From: Chlamydiales bacterium
Lineage (GTDB): Bacteria; Chlamydiota; Chlamydiia; Chlamydiales; JAAKFR01
Direction of reading: 5' to 3'
NCBI GenBank assembly: GCA_022601445.1
Contig: JAJACP010000002.1
Coordinates: 122,707-186,706 of the forward strand
DNA length: 64,000 bases
Shown: positions 18,744-27,356 of the stretch, one piece after another
Position numbering within the stretch: position 1 is the first letter of the stretch
Layout of the letters: each line of letters opens with the position of its first letter
Notes under the pieces: model-generated
The model's database searches: none
Told to the model about the DNA's origin: nothing
Seen by the model: only the letters and a program-made list of their open reading frames with translations
Position numbers and translations under genes: made by a program

Positions 18744-19022
18744 ATGTTGAAATATGCAAGTTTATTGTTATCTCTATTCGCCCTATTGAGTTTTCCTACC
18801 TTTGCTGAAGAAACCAGCGCACAGAAACACTACTGCTCTGCTGAGCAGGTAGAGCTAAATGATGCCGTCATTTTAGTCCATCTAGATAGAAATCTAGTTG
18901 AAATTGATACACTCCTCGTGGATCAGGGTGGTATCTACTTTAATGAAGATGCGGTCCGTTGTTTTTATTGCAGACGGCCACTCAATCCGAAAAATACGTG
19001 TGAGTGCCCAACGATTCGCTAG
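18744..19022 (+). CDS. Small secreted cysteine-containing protein, unknown
   Basis: A 92-residue protein with a signal peptide (MLKYASLLLSLFALLSFPTFA). The mature part has one cysteine near its start and, close to its end, a C-x2-C (CFYC) and a C-x-C (CEC), which could bind metal or form disulfides. AAGGAG (18733-18738) lies 5 bases before the ATG at 18744; an in-frame GTG at 18738 overlaps that site and is rejected. It lies just after secA, where C. trachomatis has CT702, but I cannot confirm homology. Its 3' end overlaps the convergent next gene by 4 bases. Confidence 0.7.
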   Translation: MLKYASLLLSLFALLSFPTFAEETSAQKHYCSAEQVELNDAVILVHLDRNLVEIDTLLVDQGGIYFNEDAVRCFYCRRPLNPKNTCECPTIR

Positions 19023-19510
19023 CGAAGAGCGCGCCAGCCGAGGAAAAGAAGAGGGATGGCTCCCATAAAGTAGAAATAGGCGAAGCTCTGATTCCATTTT
19101 AGGGTAAGCACTCCTTCAGAAGAAAACAGAAGGAGCGCGAGCCCAAAGAGGGAGAAAACAACTCCAGGAAGAAGGAGCAGCAGGGCGATCATTTCGCGTT
19201 TTGTTGTCGTAGAGATATCTTCTTCTTCTTCTTCTTTCAACGGCTCAGCTTCTTCTCCTAGGGCTTGATCCCATTCCTCTTCGCTGACTGACATATCTTT
19301 GTTAAAAAGATTTGAATAGGGAGGAGAAGGAATCGCCTCTCGAGCACCTGCGGCGGGGGCATGGCTCTGGAAGGGGCTGGCAAACCCGTTGTAGGGCATG
19401 TTTTCTGGCTCTTGTGAGAGGTCGACACCACAATAGGGACACTGCGTGAGATGCAGCGCCACACTTCCGTCGCAATTCCAGCACAATCTCTTATCATTTT
19501 TCTTTGTCAT
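19019..19510 (-). CDS. Zinc-ribbon membrane protein, unknown function
   Basis: A 163-residue protein. An N-terminal zinc ribbon has two C-x2-C knuckles (CWNC and CPYC) 12 residues apart. A disordered, then strongly acidic stretch (EEAEPLKEEEEEDIS) follows, and two membrane helices close the protein (IALLLLLPGVVFSLFGLALLLF and FAYFYFMGAIPLLFLGW). The ribbon should face the cytoplasm. It is the minus-strand neighbour of lpdA, roughly where C. trachomatis has CT556; a functional link is not shown. Confidence 0.75.
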   Translation of the reverse strand: MTKKNDKRLCWNCDGSVALHLTQCPYCGVDLSQEPENMPYNGFASPFQSHAPAAGAREAIPSPPYSNLFNKDMSVSEEEWDQALGEEAEPLKEEEEEDISTTTKREMIALLLLLPGVVFSLFGLALLLFSSEGVLTLKWNQSFAYFYFMGAIPLLFLGWRALR

Positions 19511-19656
19511 CCGCCACTCCCAGAACGCTCTTTGAATCTAAACTCTAATTTTTACATATGCGCCAAGGAAAATCAAAGATTTATCCCGAATCGGAGAAAT
19601 AAAATAATGGATCGCGTATAATCCGATCTCTACAGAAATAGATACAGGTGCATGAG

Positions 19657-21060
19657 ATGAACAAACAACTCTTTGATTGTGTCGTGGTCGGAAGCGGACC
19701 TGGCGGGTATGTCGCAGCGATCCGAGCCGCACAACGTGGACTCAAAACAGCTCTGATCGAAGCAAGAGAAATGGGCGGCACCTGCCTAAACCGCGGCTGT
19801 ATTCCATCCAAAGCATTGATCGCCAATGCTGAGGTTTTACGTAAAATTCAAGAGGCCGATCGTTTTGGTATCTCCGTCGACTCCTTTTCTTTTGATTATG
19901 CACAGATGAAAGAGAGAAAAGATCATGTGGTAGGGGGCATCCGTAAGGGGCTAGAAGGGTTGATCAAAAGCAATCAAATCACGGTTTTCCAGGGCTATGG
20001 AAAATTGATCTCTCCTCATGAGGTGACTGTCACCGGAAAAGATGAAGTGGTTTTGGAAGGCAAATCCATTATCCTAGCCACCGGTTCTGAGCCGCGTGCG
20101 CTCCCGGGAATCCCCTTTGACTACGAACGGATTCATGACTCTACCTCACTTCTAAATATCACCAAACTTCCCAAGCGCATCGCGATTATTGGCGGCGGTG
20201 TCATCGGGTGTGAGTTTGCCTGCCTCCACAACGCATTTGGTGTCGATGTCACCATTCTCGAGCTTCTTCCTACAATTCTTCCCACCGAGGGCAAAAACGT
20301 TTCAGACACATTGACAGCCTCGTTCAAAAAGAAAGGAATTAACATTGAGACAGGTGTCGTTGTAGAGCGTGTAGAACATAAAGAGAGAGGTATTGAGGTG
20401 CATCTTTCCGATGGACGTACTGTGGAAGCTGATAGTGCGCTCATCTCAACGGGACGGAAATACAACACCGATGCGATTGGATTGGAAAAGGCAGGGGTAA
20501 TTGTCGAACGTGATGGCTCTATCCCTACAGATGAAACCCTACGCACCAATGTGCCCCATATTTTTGCCATTGGAGATATCACGGGAAAGTGGATCTTAGC
20601 ACACGTTGCCTCACACCAAGGGATGATTGCGGCAGATAACGCAGCTGGAGTGCCTGCTCACATGAACTACAATGCTGTTCCCGCTGTCATCTTCACTAAC
20701 CCAGAAGTAGGCACAATCGGTCTGACTCTTGAGCGCGCCATCGAGGCTGGATATGACGCCACCACAGGAAAATTTCCCTTTCAAGCTCTGGGCAAGTCAC
20801 AAGCAACCATCGAAACAGAAGGATTTGCTCAGGTGATCATTGACAAGGCAACGGGACAAATTTTAGGCGCTCAAGTCGTGGGCTATGGAGCTGCCACCTT
20901 AATCGCAGAAATGGCTGTGGCCATCGGCAATGAGCTCACTATTCAATCGATTGGGGAGACCATCCACGCGCACCCAACAATTGCTGAAGCATGGATGGAA
21001 GCCGCCTTTTTGGCCGATGACATGCCTCTACATTTGCCTCCTAAACCCAAAAAATCTTAA
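19657..21060 (+). CDS. lpdA: Dihydrolipoyl dehydrogenase (E3)
   Basis: A 467-residue FAD enzyme that reoxidises dihydrolipoamide in 2-oxo acid dehydrogenase complexes. It shows the FAD fold GSGPGGYVAA, the redox-active disulfide GGTCLNRGCIPSK, the NAD fold GGGVIGCEFA, the second FAD motif TNVPHIFAIGD, and the C-terminal base in IHAHPTIAEAW (His and Glu). The start is set at the ATG at 19657; a GTG three codons earlier is possible. A TATAAT lies at 19617-19622. It is followed by lipA after 3 bases, pairing the enzyme with lipoate synthesis, as in CT557/CT558. Confidence 0.97.
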   Translation: MNKQLFDCVVVGSGPGGYVAAIRAAQRGLKTALIEAREMGGTCLNRGCIPSKALIANAEVLRKIQEADRFGISVDSFSFDYAQMKERKDHVVGGIRKGLEGLIKSNQITVFQGYGKLISPHEVTVTGKDEVVLEGKSIILATGSEPRALPGIPFDYERIHDSTSLLNITKLPKRIAIIGGGVIGCEFACLHNAFGVDVTILELLPTILPTEGKNVSDTLTASFKKKGINIETGVVVERVEHKERGIEVHLSDGRTVEADSALISTGRKYNTDAIGLEKAGVIVERDGSIPTDETLRTNVPHIFAIGDITGKWILAHVASHQGMIAADNAAGVPAHMNYNAVPAVIFTNPEVGTIGLTLERAIEAGYDATTGKFPFQALGKSQATIETEGFAQVIIDKATGQILGAQVVGYGAATLIAEMAVAIGNELTIQSIGETIHAHPTIAEAWMEAAFLADDMPLHLPPKPKKS

Positions 21061-21063
21061 GCC

Positions 21064-22002
21064 ATGCGCAAACTCAACGTTTTACCTGATAACCCCGATG
21101 AAAAAGAGAGTGGCAATGCCGTAGGACCAGGAAGATTCCCCAAGTGGTTACACCGAAAGCTACCTAACGGGAACGCTCTTTGGAAAACTCAAGATGTGCT
21201 CGCTGAAAGCCGTCTCCCCACTGTTTGCGAGGAGGCTAAATGTCCCAATCTTCTGGAATGTTGGTCAAAAAAAACAGCTACTTTTTTAGCGATGGGCAAA
21301 ACATGTACCCGCAGCTGCGGCTTTTGCGACATCGATTTTTCCAAGCAGCCCAAACCTCTAGAAGCCGATGAACCTCAAAGACTTGCCGATTCTGTTGCCA
21401 AGCTCGGTTTAAAACATGTTGTCATCACGATGGTCGCGCGTGACGACATCCCCGATGGAGGTGCTGACCACCTGGCTAAGATCATCCGGGCTGTGCGCGC
21501 ACAAAACAGAGATGTCACCATTGAGGTCTTAACCTCAGATTTTCACGGAAGTTTAGAAGCTCTGCACACTGTTTTAGATGAAAAGCCTGAGATTTTTAAT
21601 CACAATATCGAAACAGTCCGCGCCCTGACACCGCGCGTCCGCCACCGCGCCACCTATGAGCGCACGCTCTCGCTTCTCCGCGCTGTTCGGGAGTATGCGG
21701 AGGATTGCTACGTAAAATCGGGGCTCATGGTCGGGCTCGGAGAGAGTGACGAGCAGGTTCAAGAGACGATTCGAGATTTGAAAGAGGTTGGTTGCCAAAT
21801 CATCACAATTGGCCACTATCTGCAGGCAAACCGCCACAAATTACGTGTTAAAAATTTTGTTTCCCCTGCTCAATTCGATGCTTACGCTCAATATGGAAAA
21901 AGTATCGGGATCGAGCATATCTATGCTGGTCCTTTTGTCCGTTCCAGCTATAATGCTTCTTCCTTATTCAACGAAGTCGTCACCCATGAACGATCCAGAT
22001 AA
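21064..22002 (+). CDS. lipA: Lipoyl synthase
   Basis: A 312-residue radical-SAM enzyme that inserts two sulfurs into octanoyl chains on E2 and GcvH proteins. The radical-SAM cluster motif is C-x3-C-x2-C (CTRSCGFCDID). The auxiliary, sacrificial cluster is bound by the upstream cysteines in CEEAKCPNLLECW. The C-terminal RSSYNA with its conserved serine is present. It sits in an operon with lpdA and overlaps the next gene by 17 bases. Confidence 0.97.
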   Translation: MRKLNVLPDNPDEKESGNAVGPGRFPKWLHRKLPNGNALWKTQDVLAESRLPTVCEEAKCPNLLECWSKKTATFLAMGKTCTRSCGFCDIDFSKQPKPLEADEPQRLADSVAKLGLKHVVITMVARDDIPDGGADHLAKIIRAVRAQNRDVTIEVLTSDFHGSLEALHTVLDEKPEIFNHNIETVRALTPRVRHRATYERTLSLLRAVREYAEDCYVKSGLMVGLGESDEQVQETIRDLKEVGCQIITIGHYLQANRHKLRVKNFVSPAQFDAYAQYGKSIGIEHIYAGPFVRSSYNASSLFNEVVTHERSR

Positions 22003-23011
22003 AAAAAAATCCTACCAGTCTATTTTTGAAGAACTATCCCTAGATCACTCTTCTTCCACGGAGAAAAATGGACACGCCTTTCCCGGAGTTGGAGAAGAAG
22101 AGGAAGCGCATTACTTTGATGAAGGGGAGGCGAATTTAACAGACGAGCTCGATCATCAGGTACTGATGCACAGAGACGCGCATTTCGGTGGCGATTTCAA
22201 GGTCATGCTCACCTACTATCAAGAAGAGCACCTTGGCGTTTATCCAGAATTTGATCTTGATCGGATTGCCTACTTAGCTGAAGTGGAAGCGCAACTGGGA
22301 CAAAATCTTGCCTCCGTGATTTTAACTGTTGCAGAGGCGGAAAAAGTGGCTCGAGCAAGACGTGCCTATGAGATGCTCAAAGAGATCTATGAGCAAGAAG
22401 AGGAAGAAAAAAGTCCTTTTCCCCGTCTTTTAGCCGACCTCATTCTTACAGAGAGTGAGGAGCCCGAACAGGAAATAGAGGCCGTGGTTTCTCAAGGTTC
22501 CCGTATTGTTCCTGAATTGATTCAAATGGTGCGTTCTGATGAAACGTACGATCCACTCTTTCCTGGCTACGGCTACGCTCCTTACTTGGCCATCATCTGT
22601 CTTGGAAAAATCAAGGATCCAAGCGCCATCATTCCTCTTTTTGAGACTTTAGGGCGTGAGATGGCCTTTGATGAAGAGGTGATTCTTGGAGCTTTGAGAG
22701 AAATAGATGCACCTGCCCAGACCTTTTTGCTCGATGTGTTACAGGGAAGACCGATCACTAAAGACGTCATCCAAGCTGCTTATGCACTTGCTGTGTTTGC
22801 CGATCAGGTTGAAGTGGCACACGCCTGTTTCGAGCAGTTACGTGACAAAGATGTGATTGAGCATTCTCTTTTAAGATCTTACCTTCTCAATAATTGTGAG
22901 GGTCTACGCAACACTCCACTCCAAAAAGCTCTGGAAGAAATGGGACATGATCCAGAAATCCCTTCTGATTTCCAGACAGAAATCCAAAATTTGATCCGTA
23001 GCTGGCAATAA
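21986..23011 (+). CDS. HEAT-repeat-like protein, unknown function
   Basis: A 341-residue soluble protein. The first 70 residues are acidic and low-complexity (GVGEEEEAHYFDEGEANL). From about residue 160 the sequence is helical with HEAT-like units (YLAIICLGKIKDPSAIIPLF and VILGALREIDAPAQTFLLDV), resembling the DUF1186-type proteins found in chlamydiae, but I cannot verify that family. The start is the ATG at 21986 inside the end of lipA. It is probably the last gene of the lpdA operon. Confidence 0.75.
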   Translation: MNDPDKKKSYQSIFEELSLDHSSSTEKNGHAFPGVGEEEEAHYFDEGEANLTDELDHQVLMHRDAHFGGDFKVMLTYYQEEHLGVYPEFDLDRIAYLAEVEAQLGQNLASVILTVAEAEKVARARRAYEMLKEIYEQEEEEKSPFPRLLADLILTESEEPEQEIEAVVSQGSRIVPELIQMVRSDETYDPLFPGYGYAPYLAIICLGKIKDPSAIIPLFETLGREMAFDEEVILGALREIDAPAQTFLLDVLQGRPITKDVIQAAYALAVFADQVEVAHACFEQLRDKDVIEHSLLRSYLLNNCEGLRNTPLQKALEEMGHDPEIPSDFQTEIQNLIRSWQ

Positions 23012-23092
23012 ACAGAACTAATTATGAAAAAACGCCTCCAAGAACTCTATCCACCAAACTAAACTCACCTGTAAAAATTCATGCGCTCACAA

Positions 23093-23259
23093 TGGGAGTG
23101 TTGAAAAATGTAAGATGTTCAGATTTAGTTAGATTTGCCGGCTAGTTTAAGCTCTAAGAGCGAAAAAGGTAGCCAAAGCGCTACTTTTGAGCGATTAGAG
23201 GGCAAAATAGCAGGCAAAGATGACTGAAGATGGGCGTATTACATTTTTCAACGCTCCCA
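23093..23259. repeat. MITE-like palindromic element with 21-bp inverted ends
   Basis: TGGGAGTGTTGAAAAATGTAA (23093-23113) and its inverted counterpart at 23239-23259 match at 20 of 21 positions. The 125 bases between have no credible gene and contain a second imperfect palindrome (CTCTAA near 23152 to TTAGAG near 23201). Both outer flanks carry CAA, which might be a 3-bp target duplication. No transposase lies nearby. It sits between the lpdA operon and the ATPase gene. Confidence 0.6.
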
Positions 23260-23304
23260 CAATATCTGACTTGCAAAGCGTGCCCAACAAGCTATTTCTT
23301 TCTG

Positions 23305-24741
23305 TTACCGCCCAGGATTCAAAAAGTCAGAAAAATTAACGATGTCATTGAAAGTTTCACTCTCTTTTATAGCCTGACTAACTCCATTTACATGGATAAG
23401 TACAGGTCTAATGGAAAATCCCTTGGGAACTGATAAAGCTTTTATCTTTTTTTTCATCTCTTCAATAACTCTGCTTTTTATTTCAGAAGTGCTGAACTTG
23501 ATTTCGCATACATAGAGGGTGTTATGCCTTGTCTGGATCATCAAGTCGATTTGACAGCCTTTCTGTCGTTTTGTAGCTCTTTGAAAGAACGGCCCAGCAT
23601 TTGACACTTCAAGAAGATCGATGCGAAGCGCTTTACAAAGGATTTTCAAGTTATTGATCACAAGGTTCTCGAATTGCAAACCCATCACCGATTCCCATCC
23701 AGGCATGTTCATGAATGACTGTGATTCGAATAGACCCTTGGAAATGCGGTCTTTGTTGGGCTCTATGTATCGCAAGTAGAACCTTAAGTAATTATCCTTT
23801 AACCTAAACTTCTTGAGACGAGATTCTTTCTTTGTTGAAAGGCTCCAAGTACAATCCTCTTGAACAAATCCAGCGAGGGCAAGGTCGTCCAGGCATCGGG
23901 ATATAGAGCCACTTTTTTCTAGGTTTAGCTTTTCACAAACCTCATTGAGGGTAAGAGAGGCGTGTGTAAGAGTTTTAATGATATTACTATATGTTTGTGC
24001 TCTTCTGGAAAATAAATCCGAGAAAATCTGATCAAATTCTCTGAATAACAATCCGTCCGACTGGAAACATAGTCTATGAATATTGTCCTCAGCTGATTGT
24101 GTAGGAATAATTTCTTCGAGATACTTTGGGATGCCTCCAGTAACAGATAGCATCTTAAATTTCTCATAGGCACTCACTTTATCTCTTTGGGCTCTCCAAA
24201 ATTCACTGCTTTCAGCTATAGAAAGCTCGTCAAGGACCATGTCTACAGAAACTCGTCCTACAAAGCCTGTGCTCCTAAGAATATTTTCTTCAATCCAGCT
24301 AGAAACTGACCCACATAAAATGAGAATCAGGTTGTGATTGTCTGAAAAGTGCATATCCCAGGCAGTCTTCAGCTGGCCCAGGAAATCTTTGTCTTCTGAT
24401 CCCATCCACGAGATTTCATCCAGGACTATAACAATTTTTTGCCCTTTGGCTTGATTCCCCAAAAAGGTGAAGTGCTCGATCCATTCAGATACCTGTATTT
24501 TTGGCATGTTCAGGTTTTGAGCTATCTGGGTCGAAAACGCATCTAGTTGACGTTGTTTGGTAATTCCAGGGACAGGTGGAAGTCCTGAAAAATTCCAGTT
24601 TTTTTTCGACGATACAAACTCTTTAATGAGCCGACTTTTTCCAACCCTTCTTCTTCCCCGAATCACGACCATACTAGCCGACCCTTTATCAAAAAGTAGC
24701 TCTAGTGATTCGAGTTCTTTCTTGCGACCTATGAACTTCAT
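23305..24741 (-). CDS. AAA+ ATPase of the archaeal/DUF234 type
   Basis: A 478-residue protein that begins MKFIGRKKELESLELLF, the usual start of this family. Walker A is RGRRRVGKS near residue 30, Walker B is IVLDEISWMG near residue 105, and LILILCGSVSSW is sensor-like. A winged-helix segment follows about residues 255-310. The C-terminus is the DUF234 nuclease-like domain, with LLEVSNAGPFFQRATKRQKG, CQIDLMI and LYVCEIKFS fitting a PD-(D/E)xK fold (D then E-x-K). Cellular function is unknown. It interrupts a conserved chlamydial gene order next to a MITE-like repeat, so it was probably acquired by transfer. Confidence 0.88.
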   Translation of the reverse strand: MKFIGRKKELESLELLFDKGSASMVVIRGRRRVGKSRLIKEFVSSKKNWNFSGLPPVPGITKQRQLDAFSTQIAQNLNMPKIQVSEWIEHFTFLGNQAKGQKIVIVLDEISWMGSEDKDFLGQLKTAWDMHFSDNHNLILILCGSVSSWIEENILRSTGFVGRVSVDMVLDELSIAESSEFWRAQRDKVSAYEKFKMLSVTGGIPKYLEEIIPTQSAEDNIHRLCFQSDGLLFREFDQIFSDLFSRRAQTYSNIIKTLTHASLTLNEVCEKLNLEKSGSISRCLDDLALAGFVQEDCTWSLSTKKESRLKKFRLKDNYLRFYLRYIEPNKDRISKGLFESQSFMNMPGWESVMGLQFENLVINNLKILCKALRIDLLEVSNAGPFFQRATKRQKGCQIDLMIQTRHNTLYVCEIKFSTSEIKSRVIEEMKKKIKALSVPKGFSIRPVLIHVNGVSQAIKESETFNDIVNFSDFLNPGR

Positions 24742-24771
24742 GTCATTCTTATGATGTAAAATTAATTCCCA

Positions 24772-24801
24772 ATACTACCTCATAAGATCAGCAAATGTCA
24801 A
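24772..24801 (-). promoter_or_regulatory. Promoter with overlapping palindrome for the ATPase gene
   Basis: On the minus strand TTGACA (24796-24801) and TAGTAT (24772-24777) are 18 bases apart and about 30 bases before the gene. An inverted repeat CTCATAA (24779-24785) and TTATGAG (24804-24810) straddles the -35, which suggests repressor control. Confidence 0.5.
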
Positions 24802-24982
24802 TTTTATGAGATATTTATCTAACGTATTATGGCCTGGGGAGAGAGGTTCGCTCGGTCGCGCTGACGCGTGTTCTTGCAAATAGGCCCACAAAGTATCTTT
24901 TTTCCATATCTCTGGAATAGCTATCCTCTAAAGTTCCCTTGTGCTATCGTCGCGATTTAGGTGAGTTGAAAGGGTAATTTAC

Positions 24983-25864
24983 GTGTATCGTCATCGTCTT
25001 TTTTTATGGGTCGCGCTTCTGTTTTTGTGTGCAGGGTGCCAAACACAAACCATGATCATCAACGGCCTCCCCGAAAGGGAAGCCAACGAAATCATTGTTC
25101 TTCTCTCTAGCAAAGGAATCGAAGCTGAAAAGGTTCCCGCTACAGCAGCTGTCGGCGCGACTGGAGAGCAGAAGTGGGATGTCCGGGTGAATTCAAGTCA
25201 AATTACAGAAGCCTTAGGTATCCTCAATCAAGCAGGTCTTCCCCGGCTGAAAGGAACGAGTTTGCTAGATTTATTTGGTTCTCAAGGCCTTGTGCCATCA
25301 GACCTACAGGATCGTATTCGCTACCAAGAAGGCCTCTCTGAACAAATGGCCATGACCATTCGAAAGATGGATGGAATTATTGATGCCAATGTGCAAATCA
25401 CACTTCCTCATGACGATGATGAGAGCACCGAGCAGATGACAGCCTCTGTCTATGTGAAACACCGGGGCATTTTAGATAACCCCAATAGTTTAACCATCAC
25501 TAAAATTAAACGCCTTGTCTCAAGCGCGATTCCTGGTCTGACAGTTGAGAATGTCTCAGTTGTCACTGACCGTGCCCTTTATGCCGACATCTCCCTTGAA
25601 CCGCTTCAGCAGATGCAAGAGGAGCGCAATTTTGCCTCTATTTGGACTGTCGTGGTGGCTAAAGAATCGGTATCGCGTTTCCGTCTCATTTTTTACCTCT
25701 TTATCATTCTTCTTTTTATCATTGCTTGTGCCCTTGCTTGGATGATTTGGAAATGTCTGCCGATCATGAAAAGTAAGGGGGGCTTCAAATCCCTTTTTCA
25801 TCCGCATCAATACGATTTTGGGTCACAAGAAAAGCCTCTTGAAAAAGGAGGAGGTGAGGAGTGA
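24983..25864 (+). CDS. sctJ: Type III secretion inner-ring lipoprotein SctJ (CdsJ)
   Basis: A 293-residue protein of the YscJ/FliF family that forms the inner-membrane ring of the injectisome. The start codon is GTG. The signal peptide ends in a lipobox (LCAGC), so the mature protein is a lipoprotein. The ring-building domains are seen in INGLPEREANEIIVLLSSKG and in LPRLKGTSLLDLFGSQGLV, and a C-terminal membrane helix lies at about residues 236-258. It is the first gene of a compact six-gene T3SS operon and matches CT559. Confidence 0.95.
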   Translation: MYRHRLFLWVALLFLCAGCQTQTMIINGLPEREANEIIVLLSSKGIEAEKVPATAAVGATGEQKWDVRVNSSQITEALGILNQAGLPRLKGTSLLDLFGSQGLVPSDLQDRIRYQEGLSEQMAMTIRKMDGIIDANVQITLPHDDDESTEQMTASVYVKHRGILDNPNSLTITKIKRLVSSAIPGLTVENVSVVTDRALYADISLEPLQQMQEERNFASIWTVVVAKESVSRFRLIFYLFIILLFIIACALAWMIWKCLPIMKSKGGFKSLFHPHQYDFGSQEKPLEKGGGEE

Positions 25865-26709
25865 AGCTCCAAGAGAAGGCTCTGCTCCGTGCTCTGTTGA
25901 CGCGCGCATCTGGAGGAGACCATCTCCTGCGCTACCTCCCTCAACAAGTAGAAGAGGAGATCGAGGCCTGGCCTTCCTCCGCACCAGCCGATTTTTCCAA
26001 GCTCTTATCCCAAAAGCAATGGGCTCAAACCATCCACTTCTCTTGGTTTCGAGAACCTTTGGCAGATCTTCAGCCAGAAACACAACAGGTTTTCCTTTCC
26101 CTGCTTGATACAAAAAAAGCGCACTCCGTTGCGCGCATGCTGGGATTACACTTTACACCACGCCCCTTCTCCCCTTTTATGACTCCTTTTTTAGTGGACG
26201 AGCTCAAAAAGAAAATTTTTCGGGGAGTCGAGGTCATTGATAAAGCTTACCTACCCCCCTCTGAGCTCAATATCCTTCTTTTTTTGGATAAAAATCAGCT
26301 GTTCACCAGCATCGACCTGCTAGGAGTGCACGACCTTTCTGCCGATTTGCGCCAAGTTGTGGATAAGGAACTATTGCAAAAGATCTACGCCGCACTCTCA
26401 GCAGAGCAGCTGCGGTTTCTGCACTACTGCTCAAAGCAACCGACTAAATGGGTTTCCCCAAAATTAGGGTTGCTTGCGTGGGATGGCACTAAAAAAACAC
26501 TCCAGCATATGCTACACACACGTGGCCTGGTCCGACTTGCGCGCGCGCTTTATGAGGAAGATGAAAGCCTTAAATGGCATCTGCTACATCAACTCGATAC
26601 CGGTCGAGGAGAGATCGTAGAAAAAGCGCTCAGACAAAAACAAGACCTGAGCCTGCTTCCTTATTTTAAAAACCAAACGCTCCATATTGTAAAGCGGTAC
26701 CAGGCATGA
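25861..26709 (+). CDS. Type III secretion accessory protein, SctK-like (CT560 equivalent)
   Basis: A 282-residue soluble, mostly helical protein with no signal or membrane span. I identify it by position: between sctJ and sctL, where other T3SS operons encode SctK, a sorting-platform protein linking SctQ pods to the ring. Sequence motifs for SctK are weak. The start is GTG overlapping the sctJ stop, and the stop overlaps the sctL start (ATGA), so translation is coupled on both sides. Confidence 0.7.
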   Translation: MKLQEKALLRALLTRASGGDHLLRYLPQQVEEEIEAWPSSAPADFSKLLSQKQWAQTIHFSWFREPLADLQPETQQVFLSLLDTKKAHSVARMLGLHFTPRPFSPFMTPFLVDELKKKIFRGVEVIDKAYLPPSELNILLFLDKNQLFTSIDLLGVHDLSADLRQVVDKELLQKIYAALSAEQLRFLHYCSKQPTKWVSPKLGLLAWDGTKKTLQHMLHTRGLVRLARALYEEDESLKWHLLHQLDTGRGEIVEKALRQKQDLSLLPYFKNQTLHIVKRYQA

Positions 26710-27350
26710 AATTTTTTAGCTTAATTGAAAAAGAAGCTGTGCACATTGCACCAGAACGGAAAACAATTCCTGCTAAAGAGTTTTCCAAACTCGTTACAGC
26801 AGATGCTATCCTCAAACAGACTCAAAAAGAAGAGGCTGAGTATCGCCATCTGGTCTCCCAAGAGTGTGAAAAGCTCAAAGAACAGGCCGAACTAGCCGGT
26901 TTTGAAGAGGGGTTAAAAAAATGGAATCAGCAAATCGAGCTGCTTGAGCGCGAAATGAAAACCATGCGAGAAGAGGTGGAAAACTCGATTGTGCCCCTGG
27001 CTTTAACAGCCATTAAAAAGATACTTGGAAGAGAGCTAAAAGCAGCACCTGAAACCATTGTAGACATCGTTTCCACCGCGCTGAAAGCCGTTGTGCAACA
27101 TAGAAAAATCCAAATCTATGTCAATCCAAGTGAGCTTCCTGCAATAGAAAAAGCGCGCCCTCAATTAAAGAGCTTGTTTGAACACTTAGATAGCCTCACC
27201 ATCGCACCTCGTGCTGACATCACCGAAGGGGGATGCATTATTGAAACAGAGGCAGGGATTATCAATGCCCAACTTGAAAGTCAGCTCAAAGCTCTAGAGG
27301 CCGCCTTTCATACCTTTTTTCAAAACCAAAATAAGAAAAAAGGAGGCTGA
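26706..27350 (+). CDS. sctL: Type III secretion ATPase regulator SctL (CdsL)
   Basis: A 214-residue protein of the YscL/FliH family, the stator that ties the SctN ATPase to the sorting platform. It has a helical charged N-terminal half, with heptad character around residues 35-100, and a C-terminal domain with IVPLALTAIKKILGRELK and the RADITEGGCIIETEAGIIN segment typical of FliH/YscL. It overlaps the preceding gene by 4 bases and is followed by sctR after 6. The equivalent is CT561. Confidence 0.92.
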   Translation: MKFFSLIEKEAVHIAPERKTIPAKEFSKLVTADAILKQTQKEEAEYRHLVSQECEKLKEQAELAGFEEGLKKWNQQIELLEREMKTMREEVENSIVPLALTAIKKILGRELKAAPETIVDIVSTALKAVVQHRKIQIYVNPSELPAIEKARPQLKSLFEHLDSLTIAPRADITEGGCIIETEAGIINAQLESQLKALEAAFHTFFQNQNKKKGG

Positions 27351-27356
27351 AACACC

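Noticed and set aside
23230-23433. Short plus-strand frame overlapping the MITE-like repeat
   Set aside because: It begins inside the repeat and runs into the 3' end of the ATPase gene on the other strand, with no binding site and no recognisable sequence.
25818-26113. Two open frames on opposite strands inside the sctJ/sctK region
   Set aside because: They are shadows of the SctK-like gene; the composition is atypical and their starts lie within coding sequence of coupled T3SS genes.
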